Source: Paenibacillus sp. FSL A5-0031 (GTDB lineage Bacteria; Bacillota; Bacilli; Paenibacillales; Paenibacillaceae). Taken from it: DNA of 64,000 bases. A model generated the notes under the pieces. That model did not search any database and had not been told where the DNA came from. It worked only from the letters and a program-made list of their open reading frames with translations. Every line of letters starts with the position of its first letter. The stretch's first letter is position 1. Where the stretch lies: NCBI RefSeq assembly GCF_001956295.1, contig NZ_MRTD01000015.1, positions 1 through 64,000 of the forward strand, given 5' to 3'. The position numbers were made by a program, and so were the translations under genes. Below are positions 16,510-25,184 of the stretch, one piece after another.

Positions 16510-17211
16510 ATGTTTCGTAAAATGGCACTAACCTTTGTTGTAATATGGCTGGCTGCTTCCAGCAGCTCATCCAGCGCTTTTGCATGGCCTCTTTTGCCGG
16601 TAGGCAACAATCAGGATTGGGCGCTTCCGTCAACTGTCGTCATCATTGATGCTGGGCATGGCGGGATTGACGGGGGAGCCTCATCAGCTGATATTTTAGA
16701 AAAGGATATTAACTTAGCTGTTGCGCGTAAGCTGTATTTCATTTTGCGAAGCCAAAACATACCGGCTGTACTCAATCGAACCGGCGACTATGCACTCAGT
16801 GACGATAATCGTTGGCATAATACACGCTCGAGACATCGTAAAGATTTATCACAGCGCCGGCAATTAACCGATGAAATTGAAAGTGAACTGCTCATTAGCT
16901 TACATGTCAATTGGTCTAAGAAAAGTATGCAGAAAGGCCCTTTAGTGCTGCATCAGAGCAGCGGTGAAAGCTCATTGCTTGCATTTTGCATACAAGATGC
17001 GCTTAATCGACAACAAAATACGGCTTTCCTCCCAAGGGAAGGAAAACCGTTTTATCTACTCAGAAGGGTGCAAGACCCTGCTGTTATCGTAGAAATGGGC
17101 TTTATTAGCAGCGAGCATGATCGTACGATGCTGACAGATCCGCAGCGTCAGCAAGAAGTTGCTGAGGCCATTGCCTCAGGGATTAGGCAATACAAGTGGA
17201 TCGTTCATTGA
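16510..17211 (+). CDS. N-acetylmuramoyl-L-alanine amidase (Amidase_3, CwlD-like)
   Basis: 233 residues from ATG at 16510 (GGAGG 10 nt upstream, clear signal peptide ending near AFA). It is a zinc hydrolase that cuts the amide bond between MurNAc and L-Ala in peptidoglycan. Zinc and catalytic residues: H50 (DAGHGG), E64 (LEKDIN), H132 (SLHVN), catalytic E195 (VEMGF). Length and short form (no SH3 or LysM repeats) fit CwlD, which makes muramic delta-lactam in spore cortex, but a different sporulation or lytic amidase is possible. The last 36 bp overlap the converging deacetylase gene. Confidence 0.88.
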   Translation: MFRKMALTFVVIWLAASSSSSSAFAWPLLPVGNNQDWALPSTVVIIDAGHGGIDGGASSADILEKDINLAVARKLYFILRSQNIPAVLNRTGDYALSDDNRWHNTRSRHRKDLSQRRQLTDEIESELLISLHVNWSKKSMQKGPLVLHQSSGESSLLAFCIQDALNRQQNTAFLPREGKPFYLLRRVQDPAVIVEMGFISSEHDRTMLTDPQRQQEVAEAIASGIRQYKWIVH

Positions 17212-18084
17212 TTCTCCGCCAATAAGTGCAGTCAACTTCACGAATCTTACGGTAGGCTGCATCGCAGGTATGGACTGATGAAGAACCGAGGAGGTATATT
17301 TCCCAGGTGCTCCAACATGTCCGATTGTGATGCAGCTGTCATGTGACTCCAAATGCTTGCGAAGCACGCCGATTTGCTTGGAAATATGCTGAACGGTATA
17401 AACGTCATCAAGAAAAACATCATTGGAGACTGTCGGTACGCCCAGCTCTTTGGCTAATTTGGGAACAACCGTTTTGAAGGTGGTCCGGCTATCTAGAAAA
17501 AAGAGCCCCCGTTCCTTGCACACGCTGAGCACAATTCGCATCATTCGCTCATCTGCTGTCACCTTTGAGCCCATATGATTATTCATCCCGATCGCATGAG
17601 GCACATCGTCAATGGCATCCTCTACCCGTTTACGCACCTCTGCATCGCTTAAATCAGTCGTAAGCGCTCCAGGGCCTAACCAGCTTTTTAGCCCTTTGTT
17701 CGGTTCCATCGGCATATGAACAATGACATCGTGGCCAAGCCTATACGCTTCCTCTGCATCCTTCTTAGTCGTTGGCATAAAAGGCATAATCGCCGCTGTG
17801 ATTTTGACTGGAAGCTTCATCATTTCCTCTGTTCCGCTCATGTTATTGCCAAAATCGTCAATTACGATTGCCACTGGCTTCCGTTCATCTACTTGTGCAG
17901 CCGTACTTATCCCTATAGCAGAACTTTGAGCAGAAACATGACTATAGCTCAGCGGGCTCATAGCAGCTGAAAATGCACTCAGCAGCAAGACTGCCGCAGC
18001 AGCCGTCTTAGCAACCGATGACCTTCTCATTTTACGAAATTTCTGTATTTCTCTTTCCTCAATTACATTATGCTGTCTGCTCAT
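17176..18084 (-). CDS. Divergent polysaccharide deacetylase family protein (YibQ-like)
   Basis: 302 residues. ATG at 18084 with AAAGGTG is preferred to GTG at 18096. The hydrophobic signal anchor is at about 25-55. The catalytic-like domain starts at KPVAIVIDDFGNN and has VHMPMEP, GMNNHMGSKVTADERMM and FFLDSRTT, the YibQ/DUF610 pattern in which the usual His-His-Asp set is rearranged. It would act outside the cell on a carbohydrate, activity unproven. Next to a peptidoglycan amidase, with a 36-nt tail-to-tail overlap, suggesting a cell-wall role. Confidence 0.85.
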   Translation of the reverse strand: MSRQHNVIEEREIQKFRKMRRSSVAKTAAAAVLLLSAFSAAMSPLSYSHVSAQSSAIGISTAAQVDERKPVAIVIDDFGNNMSGTEEMMKLPVKITAAIMPFMPTTKKDAEEAYRLGHDVIVHMPMEPNKGLKSWLGPGALTTDLSDAEVRKRVEDAIDDVPHAIGMNNHMGSKVTADERMMRIVLSVCKERGLFFLDSRTTFKTVVPKLAKELGVPTVSNDVFLDDVYTVQHISKQIGVLRKHLESHDSCITIGHVGAPGKYTSSVLHQSIPAMQPTVRFVKLTALIGGESMNDPLVLPNP

Positions 18085-18189
18085 TGCTGCACGCACCTTT
18101 CACCGTTTGCTGTTATTGTTTGTGAAAATGCTGGAAAATATGCGAATGCAGCATAATATCAGAAGCATAAACCTAACTTATAAATATAA

Positions 18190-18219
18190 AAAAAAAGAGA
18201 CCTGATTTAGGCCTCTCTT
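18190..18219 (-). terminator. Probable terminator of xpt
   Basis: The minus strand has an imperfect stem (AGAGAGGCCT with AGGTCTCT, small bulge) followed by nine or more T. It lies about 75 bp after the xpt stop. Confidence 0.6.
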
Positions 18220-18292
18220 GTCATTGATTCCTATTTATAATTTGTTCGTACTTAAATTACTGTGAGCAATTTAGTTACATACAACTTGTTGT

Positions 18293-18883
18293 TTAAGCGT
18301 GAGCGACTGGATGAGGAGCGAATGTTACTTTTCCGCCTGCTAATGATGCCACTCTTGCCAATGAATGTACAAGATAACCATGCTCGATCAGCTTTTCACG
18401 TCCTGGCTGGAACGCCTTCTCGATCACGATGCCAATACCAGCTACCGATGCACCCGCTTGCTCAACGATTCGAGCCAAACCAAGCGCTGCATCGCCGTTC
18501 GCTAGGAAGTCATCTATAATGAGGACACGATCTTCGGCTGACAAAAACTTGCGAGAAACAGTAACTTCACTTTCCTCTTGCTTCGTAAAGGAATAGATTT
18601 TCTCGGTATAGAGATCATCTTTAAGTGTCAGCGACTTGCGTTTACGCGCAAATATTAACGGCACGTTCATTTGCAGAGCGGCCATAACCGCAGGTGCAAT
18701 GCCTGAAGACTCCAGTGTGAGCACCTTCGTAATTCCTTGCGCTTCGAATAGGGAAGTGAACGTTTTACCTATGGCAAGCATAAGCTGCGGATCTACTTGA
18801 TGGTTTAAGAATGAATCCACCTTCAATACATTGTCATTAAGGACGATTCCTTCTTGCATGATTTTTTGCTCTAATTGCTCCAC
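18293..18883 (-). CDS. xpt: Xanthine phosphoribosyltransferase
   Basis: About 196 residues from GTG at 18883. The GGGGG ribosome binding site is 8 nt upstream and the N-terminus VEQLEQKIMQEGIVL aligns with B. subtilis Xpt (MEALKRKIEEEGVVL). It converts xanthine and PRPP to XMP in purine salvage. Hallmarks: VLKVDSFLNHQ, SSGIAPAVM, FARKRKSLTL and the PRPP loop VLIIDDFLANGDAALGL. The leader is too short for the guanine riboswitch seen in B. subtilis, and there is no partner pbuX here. Next to tRNA-Leu, divergent. Confidence 0.95.
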   Translation of the reverse strand: MEQLEQKIMQEGIVLNDNVLKVDSFLNHQVDPQLMLAIGKTFTSLFEAQGITKVLTLESSGIAPAVMAALQMNVPLIFARKRKSLTLKDDLYTEKIYSFTKQEESEVTVSRKFLSAEDRVLIIDDFLANGDAALGLARIVEQAGASVAGIGIVIEKAFQPGREKLIEHGYLVHSLARVASLAGGKVTFAPHPVAHA

Positions 18884-18913
18884 AGCATTTTCCCCCATTT
18901 TTATAAAATATTG

Positions 18914-18943
18914 TTGACTATTCCAGCTTACTCATGATACGAT
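18914..18943 (+). promoter_or_regulatory. Promoter of tRNA-Leu
   Basis: -35 TTGACT (18914-18919), 18-bp spacer, -10 TACGAT (18938-18943); the start would be near 18950, 16 nt before the mature tRNA. Confidence 0.65.
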
Positions 18944-18965
18944 ATTTTTTGTTAAAACATGTTTT

Positions 18966-19049
18966 GCGGTCGTGGCGGAATTGGCAGACGCGCTAGATTC
19001 AGGTTCTAGTGGTGTAACAGCCGTGGAGGTTCGAGTCCTCTCGACCGCA
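18966..19049 (+). tRNA. tRNA-Leu (anticodon CAG)
   Basis: Full cloverleaf: acceptor stem GCGGTCG (18966-18972) with CGACCGC (19042-19048), discriminator A, anticodon stem CTAGA/TCTAG with loop TTCAGGT (CAG at 19000-19002), and a T arm with GGAGG TTCGAGT CCTCT. The long variable arm is that of class II (Leu) tRNAs. CCA is not encoded. Confidence 0.95.
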
Positions 19050-19125
19050 TCCTTATTGGTTTTATAGACTATTTTAGACGATGTTTAATCTAGTGGTCAA
19101 TATCAGACCCCGTTTTGTAAATTTA

Positions 19126-19170
19126 AACCACTTCCTTATCATGAGACTTAATTCATGACAGGGAGTGGTT
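19126..19170 (+). terminator. Long hairpin, possible terminator after tRNA-Leu
   Basis: AACCACTTCC...TCATGA (19126-19144) pairs imperfectly with TCATGACAGGGAGTGGTT (19153-19170); ATTTTGTT follows. About 77 bp after the tRNA. Weak T-run, so only moderately certain. Confidence 0.5.
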
Positions 19171-19247
19171 ATTTTGTTGCATAAATTTGCAATTCACTCA
19201 TTCTTATTGAAAATAGAAGTTCATAAAAGTCAGTTTTCATTGGCTAT

Positions 19248-19742
19248 TCAATCGTTCATGTGGTGATTGGTTAAATGAGCAATCTCTATTACTCTCTCCA
19301 TTGTAATTCCTTCTCTTTGTTCAACTGCAAGGGGATGATCCGTCTGTTCTAGTTCTATTAACGGCACGGCGCCTACTTCTTGTGTATGTACCATTGTTTT
19401 CAACGACAGTGTAGATATTGGATATATTGAAAGTTCCGTCGACAACCATCCAAAATATGGTTGTTCATTTTCTCTTCCTTGTACATTCAATAATTCATTG
19501 GATTTCAAAAAATTTTCACCGCTAAGTGAAACCCAAACACTCCATATAAATTTTTCATTACTATTAATAATTGGTATTTCTATGTGTCCCCTAATATAAA
19601 AAAACTGTTCATCAATTACGCAAAAATCTCTAATTAACTCAGTTCTTTGCTCTTCTGGCACCTTGTAAAAATAGTCTGGCGCTTCAATTCCGTAACATAA
19701 AGGGACTTCTATTAATTCGTTGTTGCAATGAGGGCATTTCAT
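19248..19742 (-). CDS. DUF2199 domain-containing protein
   Basis: 164 residues, single domain. It matches DUF2199 throughout: N-terminal MKCPHCNNEL zinc-knuckle-like motif, EAPDYFYKVPEEQR, CVIDEQFFYIRGHIEIPII, and C-terminal DHPLAVEQREGIT. Cytoplasmic, function unknown. Ribosome binding site GGAGT 7 nt before ATG. It lies in an AT-rich patch beside tRNA-Leu with other stand-alone genes. Confidence 0.85.
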   Translation of the reverse strand: MKCPHCNNELIEVPLCYGIEAPDYFYKVPEEQRTELIRDFCVIDEQFFYIRGHIEIPIINSNEKFIWSVWVSLSGENFLKSNELLNVQGRENEQPYFGWLSTELSIYPISTLSLKTMVHTQEVGAVPLIELEQTDHPLAVEQREGITMERVIEIAHLTNHHMND

Positions 19743-20005
19743 CGTTTTTACTCCTGCCTGTTTTCTAATATTTTTAAAACCACTAAATTATGTTAATTTC
19801 TAAAGTGCTTTACCTCTAAATTTTACCGTATATAATTGCATTTTCTCAATAATAATCCGTTCTATTGTACCATATTACATTTCATTATTCAGTCGTAAAA
19901 AACTACTAGGTTAACAATGGTTGAACGAAATTACATGTTGTATATTAATTCATTTAACTGCATAATAATTCCTAAGGGTAAACTAATAACTGGAGGCATT
20001 ATGCT

Positions 20006-20614
20006 ATGAACATATCGTGTGAATCGGATAACATAGAAGATTATTTGGAGGAGACAGAAGTCATCGATTTCAGTCACCCGACAATCACCAATTTATCAGA
20101 TGTATTATTTTCTAGATCATCTAACGAAGTCGATTTTATAAAAAATACTTACGAATTTGTTCGAGATCAAATAGCGCACTCTTGGGACATTCAAAGCAAA
20201 CGGATAACATGCAGCGCTTCAGAAGTCCTATTTTATAAAGAAGGTATTTGCTACGCCAAATCAAATTTATTATCTGCACTGTTAAGAAGCAAAGGGATTC
20301 CAACAGGATTTTGTTATCAACGACTCACAATCGGGGATACACCCGACACAGGATACTGCATTCATGCTCTTAATGCCGCTTATATCAACAGCATTGGAAG
20401 ATGGGTACGCTTTGATGCTCGAGGAAATAAAGCCGGCATTGCTGCAGAGTTTTCTTTAACTGAAGAAAAATTAGCTTTTCCTATAAGGCAACAATATAAC
20501 GAGATAGACTATTTAGAAATATATAAACAGCCTAACTCTAAAACGATTCAAGTACTTAAACAAAATACAAACGCTATTCATATGTATTTGAATGGATTGC
20601 CTTCTGAGCTTTAG
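20006..20614 (+). CDS. Transglutaminase-like cysteine-peptidase-fold protein
   Basis: 202 residues. Transglutaminase-superfamily core with a likely triad: Cys in GICYAKSNL (about 92), His in YCIHALNAAY (about 119), Asp in WVRFDARGNKAG (about 138). Such proteins act as peptidases, amidases or transferases; the substrate cannot be told. No signal peptide, so cytoplasmic. Start ATG with GGAGG 9 nt upstream. The preceding 19743-20005 interval is AT-rich and shows no gene. Confidence 0.8.
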   Translation: MNISCESDNIEDYLEETEVIDFSHPTITNLSDVLFSRSSNEVDFIKNTYEFVRDQIAHSWDIQSKRITCSASEVLFYKEGICYAKSNLLSALLRSKGIPTGFCYQRLTIGDTPDTGYCIHALNAAYINSIGRWVRFDARGNKAGIAAEFSLTEEKLAFPIRQQYNEIDYLEIYKQPNSKTIQVLKQNTNAIHMYLNGLPSEL

Positions 20615-20653
20615 ATTCATTTCGAGGCACTTTTCAGCATCCATAAGTATTGT

Positions 20654-21538
20654 TTAATAATCGTCGGGTGGAGCACTTAGTCTTGTATCCGATCTAAAAT
20701 ATTTAATATAGTGGTCGTAAAGCGCCGTTTCTTCAAACCCAAGGCTTTCATATAATGTTTTCGCAAAATTACCTTTTGCAACGTCAAGGATTACCTTTTC
20801 TTCACCTCTGCTGATGATTTCATTAACCAGGTATTTCACAAAAACTCTTCCATAACCGCGTGATTGATGTTCTATAGAAATAGCAACGGTACATATTTTA
20901 TTCCCTTCAATTTTTCCTATTGCTACTATAGTATTATCAAATATCATTACAAACATATTATTTTTATTTTGGGCAAACTGTTCGCGTTCCCATTCCACAG
21001 GTTTATAAAAAAACGAAGGATACAATCCTATACGCTGTCGCATATGATAGAAAGCTAATTCGCAAATTCTATCCCATTCAAAATAATCATTCTCTTCATA
21101 ATTTCTAACTATGATGTTATCTGAAGGGAATGATTCACCCGTTCGCTCCATAATGTAAGAGGATAAATATAATCTGTATCCATTATTGTCCAAAAGACTT
21201 ATTAAATCAGTGTCACGATGAGAACACGTAAATATGGTATGCTCTACTTTTTCATTTGGAATAAGCATTTTTTCATATTCTTGTATTAGCATTGAGCCGA
21301 CATCCGCTGCTTCATACTCTTTGTTCACATATAATATGGCCTGAGGTTTTCTGCCGAAACCATTAAATGAAAGAAACCCAATGGTAGTAGTATTATTGAG
21401 TGCAACCAAAATATTATCTTTGTTTCCTTTTTCATCATTATAAAATATATTCAATAGATGATTGTAGTTAAGCAGCATGCGTTCGATTTGAGCTTTATCT
21501 CTTTGAGGATCATATTTTTGTATAATAATTTGGTTCAA
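20654..21538 (-). CDS. GNAT-family acetyltransferase with two GNAT halves
   Basis: 294 residues from TTG at 21538 (CGAGGTG 6 nt upstream). The C-terminal half (about 140-280) is a typical GNAT domain with VAISIEHQSRGYGRVFVKYLVNEI, the acetyl-CoA pyrophosphate loop, and ending FAKTLYESLGFEETALYDHY. The N-terminal half (1-130) has a second, degenerate GNAT-like fold. It acetylates an amine of unknown identity. Convergent with the transglutaminase-like gene. Confidence 0.85.
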   Translation of the reverse strand: MNQIIIQKYDPQRDKAQIERMLLNYNHLLNIFYNDEKGNKDNILVALNNTTTIGFLSFNGFGRKPQAILYVNKEYEAADVGSMLIQEYEKMLIPNEKVEHTIFTCSHRDTDLISLLDNNGYRLYLSSYIMERTGESFPSDNIIVRNYEENDYFEWDRICELAFYHMRQRIGLYPSFFYKPVEWEREQFAQNKNNMFVMIFDNTIVAIGKIEGNKICTVAISIEHQSRGYGRVFVKYLVNEIISRGEEKVILDVAKGNFAKTLYESLGFEETALYDHYIKYFRSDTRLSAPPDDY

Positions 21539-21659
21539 CTCTTACACCTCGATTCTGTTTTAGTTCAATCCATACACTTGTCAAAAACTCTTTTGAATTC
21601 CTCATTCTTAATTAAATATCCAATTAACTCTTCAATACTTCAACAAACGCTATTAACTC

Positions 21660-21863
21660 TTAAAAAAATAATTTATTTATACTGTCATTGATTTTCTTGT
21701 CTACATTCTCTCTATCAGCACTGCCTTGGTCGTAGGCTTTATTTAATTCTTCAGCAATTTTCTCAGCAAAAATTTTATCCGTCATTCCTTTTATGATCTC
21801 TTTTCGGCCAGCTACAATGTCCCATTTCTGTTCTATCGCATTCAGTCTAACTTCATAACGCAT
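21660..21863 (-). CDS. Small protein of unknown function (67 aa)
   Basis: Start ATG at 21863 with GGAGGAG 8 nt upstream, a strong binding site that supports a real gene. Highly charged helical protein (IVAGRKEIIKGMTDKIFAEKIAEELNKAYDQG). The segment KWDIVAGRKEIIKGMTDK resembles short DUF-type proteins with a beta-hairpin followed by a helix; no family assigned. AT-rich like its neighbours. Confidence 0.6.
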   Translation of the reverse strand: MRYEVRLNAIEQKWDIVAGRKEIIKGMTDKIFAEKIAEELNKAYDQGSADRENVDKKINDSINKLFF

Positions 21864-21926
21864 CAAATGATCTCCTCCAAATAAAGCTCTTATTATAAGA
21901 TGAAATGATTACCCTTTTCTCCCAGT

Positions 21927-21969
21927 ATACAATAAACCCAACACCTTGGCGGTATTGGGTTTATTGTAT
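21927..21969. terminator. Hairpin between small gene and ADP-ribosylglycohydrolase operon
   Basis: ATACAATAAACCCA (21927-21940) pairs with the TGGGTTTATTGTAT-like arm ending at 21969 across a GC-rich loop region; about 17 bp of stem. It sits 31 bp after the end of the minus-strand operon, so it is the likely terminator. Confidence 0.75.
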
Positions 21970-21999
21970 TTGTATCGCTTTCAAATTGTAGCAACTCCA

Positions 22000-23388
22000 T
22001 TACTTCAAATAAGGATTATTTGCAATCAATTTCACCGTTCGCTCTGCCAAATGAGAAAGAGGCACGATGCCGAAGCCATCTACGCCTGAACGAATTTTAT
22101 CGTTTAACGGCTTCACCCATTTCTCGGGTAGTTGGCTCGCTCCTTTTTGCATACCTACAATAGAACCTGCGGTAGCCGCATTGCAATCTGTGTCAAAGCC
22201 CGAAATGATTGCTAAACCTATTGTTGCTTCCAGATCACCTTCACCATACAGCAGAGACGCGGCCACAATCATCGCATTTGAGATCGTATGGCACCAATGA
22301 TGTGCGTTGCTTTCATCATATTTATGGTGGATACGCTCTACTACTGAATCAAAGGTCACCTGCTCCTCGTACCAGCGTAACACCGTCCGAATATCGTCAG
22401 CAAGCCGGCAATTGGCAGGAATTTGACCGAGACCTGCTCTGATCACATCCTGCCTGTTGTCCGTCACGGCAGCCATGGCCAGCATAGCTGCAGTCCACAT
22501 AGCACCGTAGATGCCATTTTTCACATGCGAGATCGAAGCGTCTCTCCAAGCCATTTCAGCTGCTTTCGCTGGATTTCCAGGATTAATGTAGCCATACAAA
22601 TCAACTCGAATTTGAGCGCCAATCCACTCTCTATAGACATTGCGATATGTAGCTGAGAGTGGTGGATCTAAGCGATTAACGAGATTCCGGTAAGCAATGC
22701 GTTCTGCAGTACAGGTGCGCAGCAAAGGCAATAGGTTAAGCCATGTTTCTGCTACATCGTCAGGAGAGAAGTCATAGCCGAATTTTTCTAATACAGCAAG
22801 GCTGATGATCGTATAGTTCATATCGTCGTCCTCGACCATATGCTTCACATTATTAATCCAGCTTACGAGCTCGTTTCCGTACGACCCGCCCTCGTTGATG
22901 ACGCCGTACTTTTCCGCAATTTCAGGATCCATTTCGGATGAAATATAATAATGAACTGGAAAATTGTTTGTTTCCTTCAACAAGCCTGTAATTCGTTCCT
23001 TTCTCCACCCTTCGATCGGCTGCCCCAATAAGCAGCCTGCGGATCGACCGAGCCATGCACCATACATTTTATCCGCTAAATCTTCAAATAGAGCAGGTTG
23101 ATTCACCGGGAATTCGGCAACTGGTCTTTCCGCTACTATTTCCGGCAGGTTAGAAGGCTCAACAAACGGGAAGTCAGCTCTTAAAGGCAGCTTCCCTATT
23201 TCGTCGATATAAGCCGCAGCCATTTGTTCACGTTGCGGGTCATTCCACGGCATGGAAGCCAGCTTCTCATACGTAGCAGCCAATTCTGCGCTGATCTGTT
23301 TCCCCTCGTCCATTGCCTGCTGCCTTTCAATTTCAACATGATGGCTGTATTGCAAGTAATACTGCTCGGAGGCTTTCATGAACGGCAT
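22000..23388 (-). CDS. ADP-ribosylglycohydrolase family protein
   Basis: 462 residues. The DraG-like fold is clear from AWLGRSAGCLLGQPIEGW, VEDDDMNYT (metal-binding acidic cluster) and SGFDTDCNAATAGSIVG (second metal-binding motif). Family members cleave ADP-ribose from protein side chains or hydrolyse related N- or O-glycosides using two magnesium ions. The N-terminal 100 residues are an extra helical region. It is the last gene of a five-gene operon with a sugar isomerase, a Gfo/Idh oxidoreductase and a PhnP-like metallohydrolase, so it may act on a small glycoside rather than on proteins (inference). Start ATG with AAAGGAG. Confidence 0.88.
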   Translation of the reverse strand: MPFMKASEQYYLQYSHHVEIERQQAMDEGKQISAELAATYEKLASMPWNDPQREQMAAAYIDEIGKLPLRADFPFVEPSNLPEIVAERPVAEFPVNQPALFEDLADKMYGAWLGRSAGCLLGQPIEGWRKERITGLLKETNNFPVHYYISSEMDPEIAEKYGVINEGGSYGNELVSWINNVKHMVEDDDMNYTIISLAVLEKFGYDFSPDDVAETWLNLLPLLRTCTAERIAYRNLVNRLDPPLSATYRNVYREWIGAQIRVDLYGYINPGNPAKAAEMAWRDASISHVKNGIYGAMWTAAMLAMAAVTDNRQDVIRAGLGQIPANCRLADDIRTVLRWYEEQVTFDSVVERIHHKYDESNAHHWCHTISNAMIVAASLLYGEGDLEATIGLAIISGFDTDCNAATAGSIVGMQKGASQLPEKWVKPLNDKIRSGVDGFGIVPLSHLAERTVKLIANNPYLK

Positions 23389-23409
23389 TCACTCCTTTCA
23401 GGAACCGTA

Positions 23410-24222
23410 TTAAAGCTGCAAAATCATACCGTCAAAAGCTACTATGATATCCTCTTGATCAAAAAACTGCGTAAGATCATCGTGCAGCAATCCTATATTG
23501 TGAGAGAAATGTGTGACCACAACCTTGTTTTCTCGGCTGAATATTCCCTTGCTGCGTAACCGATTCCTAATATCAAGAACGGCTTCGATGTTGAGATGTC
23601 CTCCTGTAAACGGCAGATGGCCATTCGTACAATCCAATATAGCGAGGTCCAATTTCGTCTGTTCCAGCCATCGCCATGTTTCTTCAGGAAGAAGCCCGGT
23701 ATCGTGTCCATAAAAGATGCGCTTTCCATCCTTTTCGATTAGAAAGAGCAAACAGGTTTCATCGGGATCATGATTTGCCGGCAGCGCCGTCACCTTGGCA
23801 TTTCCGGTATCGACGGTTTCGAACAGATCTATTTTTCGCAGCACCAACCGCTCCGCATCTGGTCTGCCAACAGCATCGCGGCATTTGCGAATGACTGCAT
23901 CGTGGCCGTAAACATGCAACGGCGCATCCAATCCATGGGCATAAACAGGCATCCGCATCTCCAAATCCTCTGCACGAAGATGATCCAGATGCGTGTGCGT
24001 GATGAACAAATCCTTCACAAGACCGAGATCGATGCCGCCCGTCAAAACATGATGAAGCGTATCTGGCGGAAAATCAACCTTTAACACGCCATCAATAAGG
24101 ACAGAGCTCCGTGTTCTCACATTTTTCCCGCCAAGCTCTCTTGCCTTCAAGCAGTGCACACAACGACAAAACATCGCAGGAAAACCTTCCGCAGCAGCAG
24201 TGCCAAGAAAATGCACCTTCAC
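23410..24222 (-). CDS. MBL-fold metallohydrolase, PhnP-like
   Basis: 270 residues from GTG at 24222 (GGAGATATATC). Metal motif HTHLDH (76-81) with further His/Asp residues downstream (PANHDP, YGHDTGLL, VTHFSHNIG). An N-terminal Cys cluster (FCRCVHCLKA, about 19-28) resembles the extra zinc site of PhnP, which opens cyclic ribose phosphate. So a cyclic phosphodiesterase is plausible, though other MBL enzymes look alike. Lies 21 bp before the ADP-ribosylglycohydrolase gene; both could process ribosyl compounds. Confidence 0.85.
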   Translation of the reverse strand: MKVHFLGTAAAEGFPAMFCRCVHCLKARELGGKNVRTRSSVLIDGVLKVDFPPDTLHHVLTGGIDLGLVKDLFITHTHLDHLRAEDLEMRMPVYAHGLDAPLHVYGHDAVIRKCRDAVGRPDAERLVLRKIDLFETVDTGNAKVTALPANHDPDETCLLFLIEKDGKRIFYGHDTGLLPEETWRWLEQTKLDLAILDCTNGHLPFTGGHLNIEAVLDIRNRLRSKGIFSRENKVVVTHFSHNIGLLHDDLTQFFDQEDIIVAFDGMILQL

Positions 24223-24304
24223 GATATATCTCCTTCCAAATCGTTCTTAAGTTTTGGTCGTAGACACAGAATCAACTAACTATCCTTTATCATTTAATGC
24301 TTTC

Positions 24305-25147
24305 TTAAAGGCCTGCCACTATTCGTGTTACATGATTAACTGCTTCAGTAGAGCCAAGCTTAGGCTCTTCTTCGCCTTCGAACTCTACGGTAAACCATCC
24401 GTCAAAACCTGATTTTTTCAGCTCGCCGAAAATATACTTCAAATCGACAGCGCCTTCTCCAGCAATTTTCCCTAGAAACAGCTCCCCCGTTAAAGACCGA
24501 GTGACGCCGCCAGCCGTACCTTCCGGCACTGGTAAAAAGTCCTTAACATGCACATGACCAACATATCCATTCAGCTCATCAATCGCATCGCTAGAGCTTT
24601 GGCCAACGAGCAGAAAATTTCCGGTATCAAATGTGCTTCGCAGCGCATGAGAATTAACTTGTTGGATAATAGCCATAACCTGGTCGCTGCGTCCTGCAAA
24701 TAACCCGTGATTTTCTAGGCAAAGTGTTACACCTTTCTGTTCGGCATAATCAGCCGCTGCACGAAGTCCATCAATTACGAATTGCATTCCCTGCTCAAAC
24801 GATATGGAGTCATTGGGTAAATCCCCTGAAAATACACGAACGACCTTGGCTCCAAAATGAACAGCCGCGTCGACAGCATCCGTTACTTCCTTTAATTGTG
24901 CTTGCCTTTGTGAATCATCTGCTACCACAAAGTTGTTGCACGCGCTGAAGCACGCAACCTGCAAACCATATTTACGAAGCGCTTCATCGATTAGTGGGAT
25001 ATCCTTCTCCTTTTCCTTCCAAAAACAACTGAGCAGCTCCACTCCCTTAACCCCTGTCTCGGAGGCAAATGCTAGAAAATCAACGGTATCCCATTTTCCC
25101 TCATACCAATATTTATGCACGCTCCACATACTCAAGCTAACGTTCAA
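24305..25147 (-). CDS. Sugar phosphate isomerase/epimerase-like TIM barrel
   Basis: About 280 residues. The AP-endonuclease-2/xylose-isomerase-like barrel shows the metal-site pattern LENHGLF, STFDTGNF, HVHVKDF, GEGAVDLKYIF and FTVEFEGEEEP. Members interconvert keto/aldo sugars or epimerise. Start is uncertain: TTG at 25147 with GAGGAG about 10 nt upstream is preferred; ATG at 25165 lacks a site. It follows the Gfo/Idh gene, the classic pair of inositol- and sugar-catabolic loci. Confidence 0.85.
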   Translation of the reverse strand: MNVSLSMWSVHKYWYEGKWDTVDFLAFASETGVKGVELLSCFWKEKEKDIPLIDEALRKYGLQVACFSACNNFVVADDSQRQAQLKEVTDAVDAAVHFGAKVVRVFSGDLPNDSISFEQGMQFVIDGLRAAADYAEQKGVTLCLENHGLFAGRSDQVMAIIQQVNSHALRSTFDTGNFLLVGQSSSDAIDELNGYVGHVHVKDFLPVPEGTAGGVTRSLTGELFLGKIAGEGAVDLKYIFGELKKSGFDGWFTVEFEGEEEPKLGSTEAVNHVTRIVAGL

Positions 25148-25184
25148 ACCAATCACGCTCCTCATAGATAATAGAAGTGCCAAA

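Noticed and set aside
18966..19049. tRNA-Leu as attachment site of an integrated element
   Set aside because: No second copy of the tRNA 3' end was noticed downstream and there is no integrase gene, so only a compositional hint remains.
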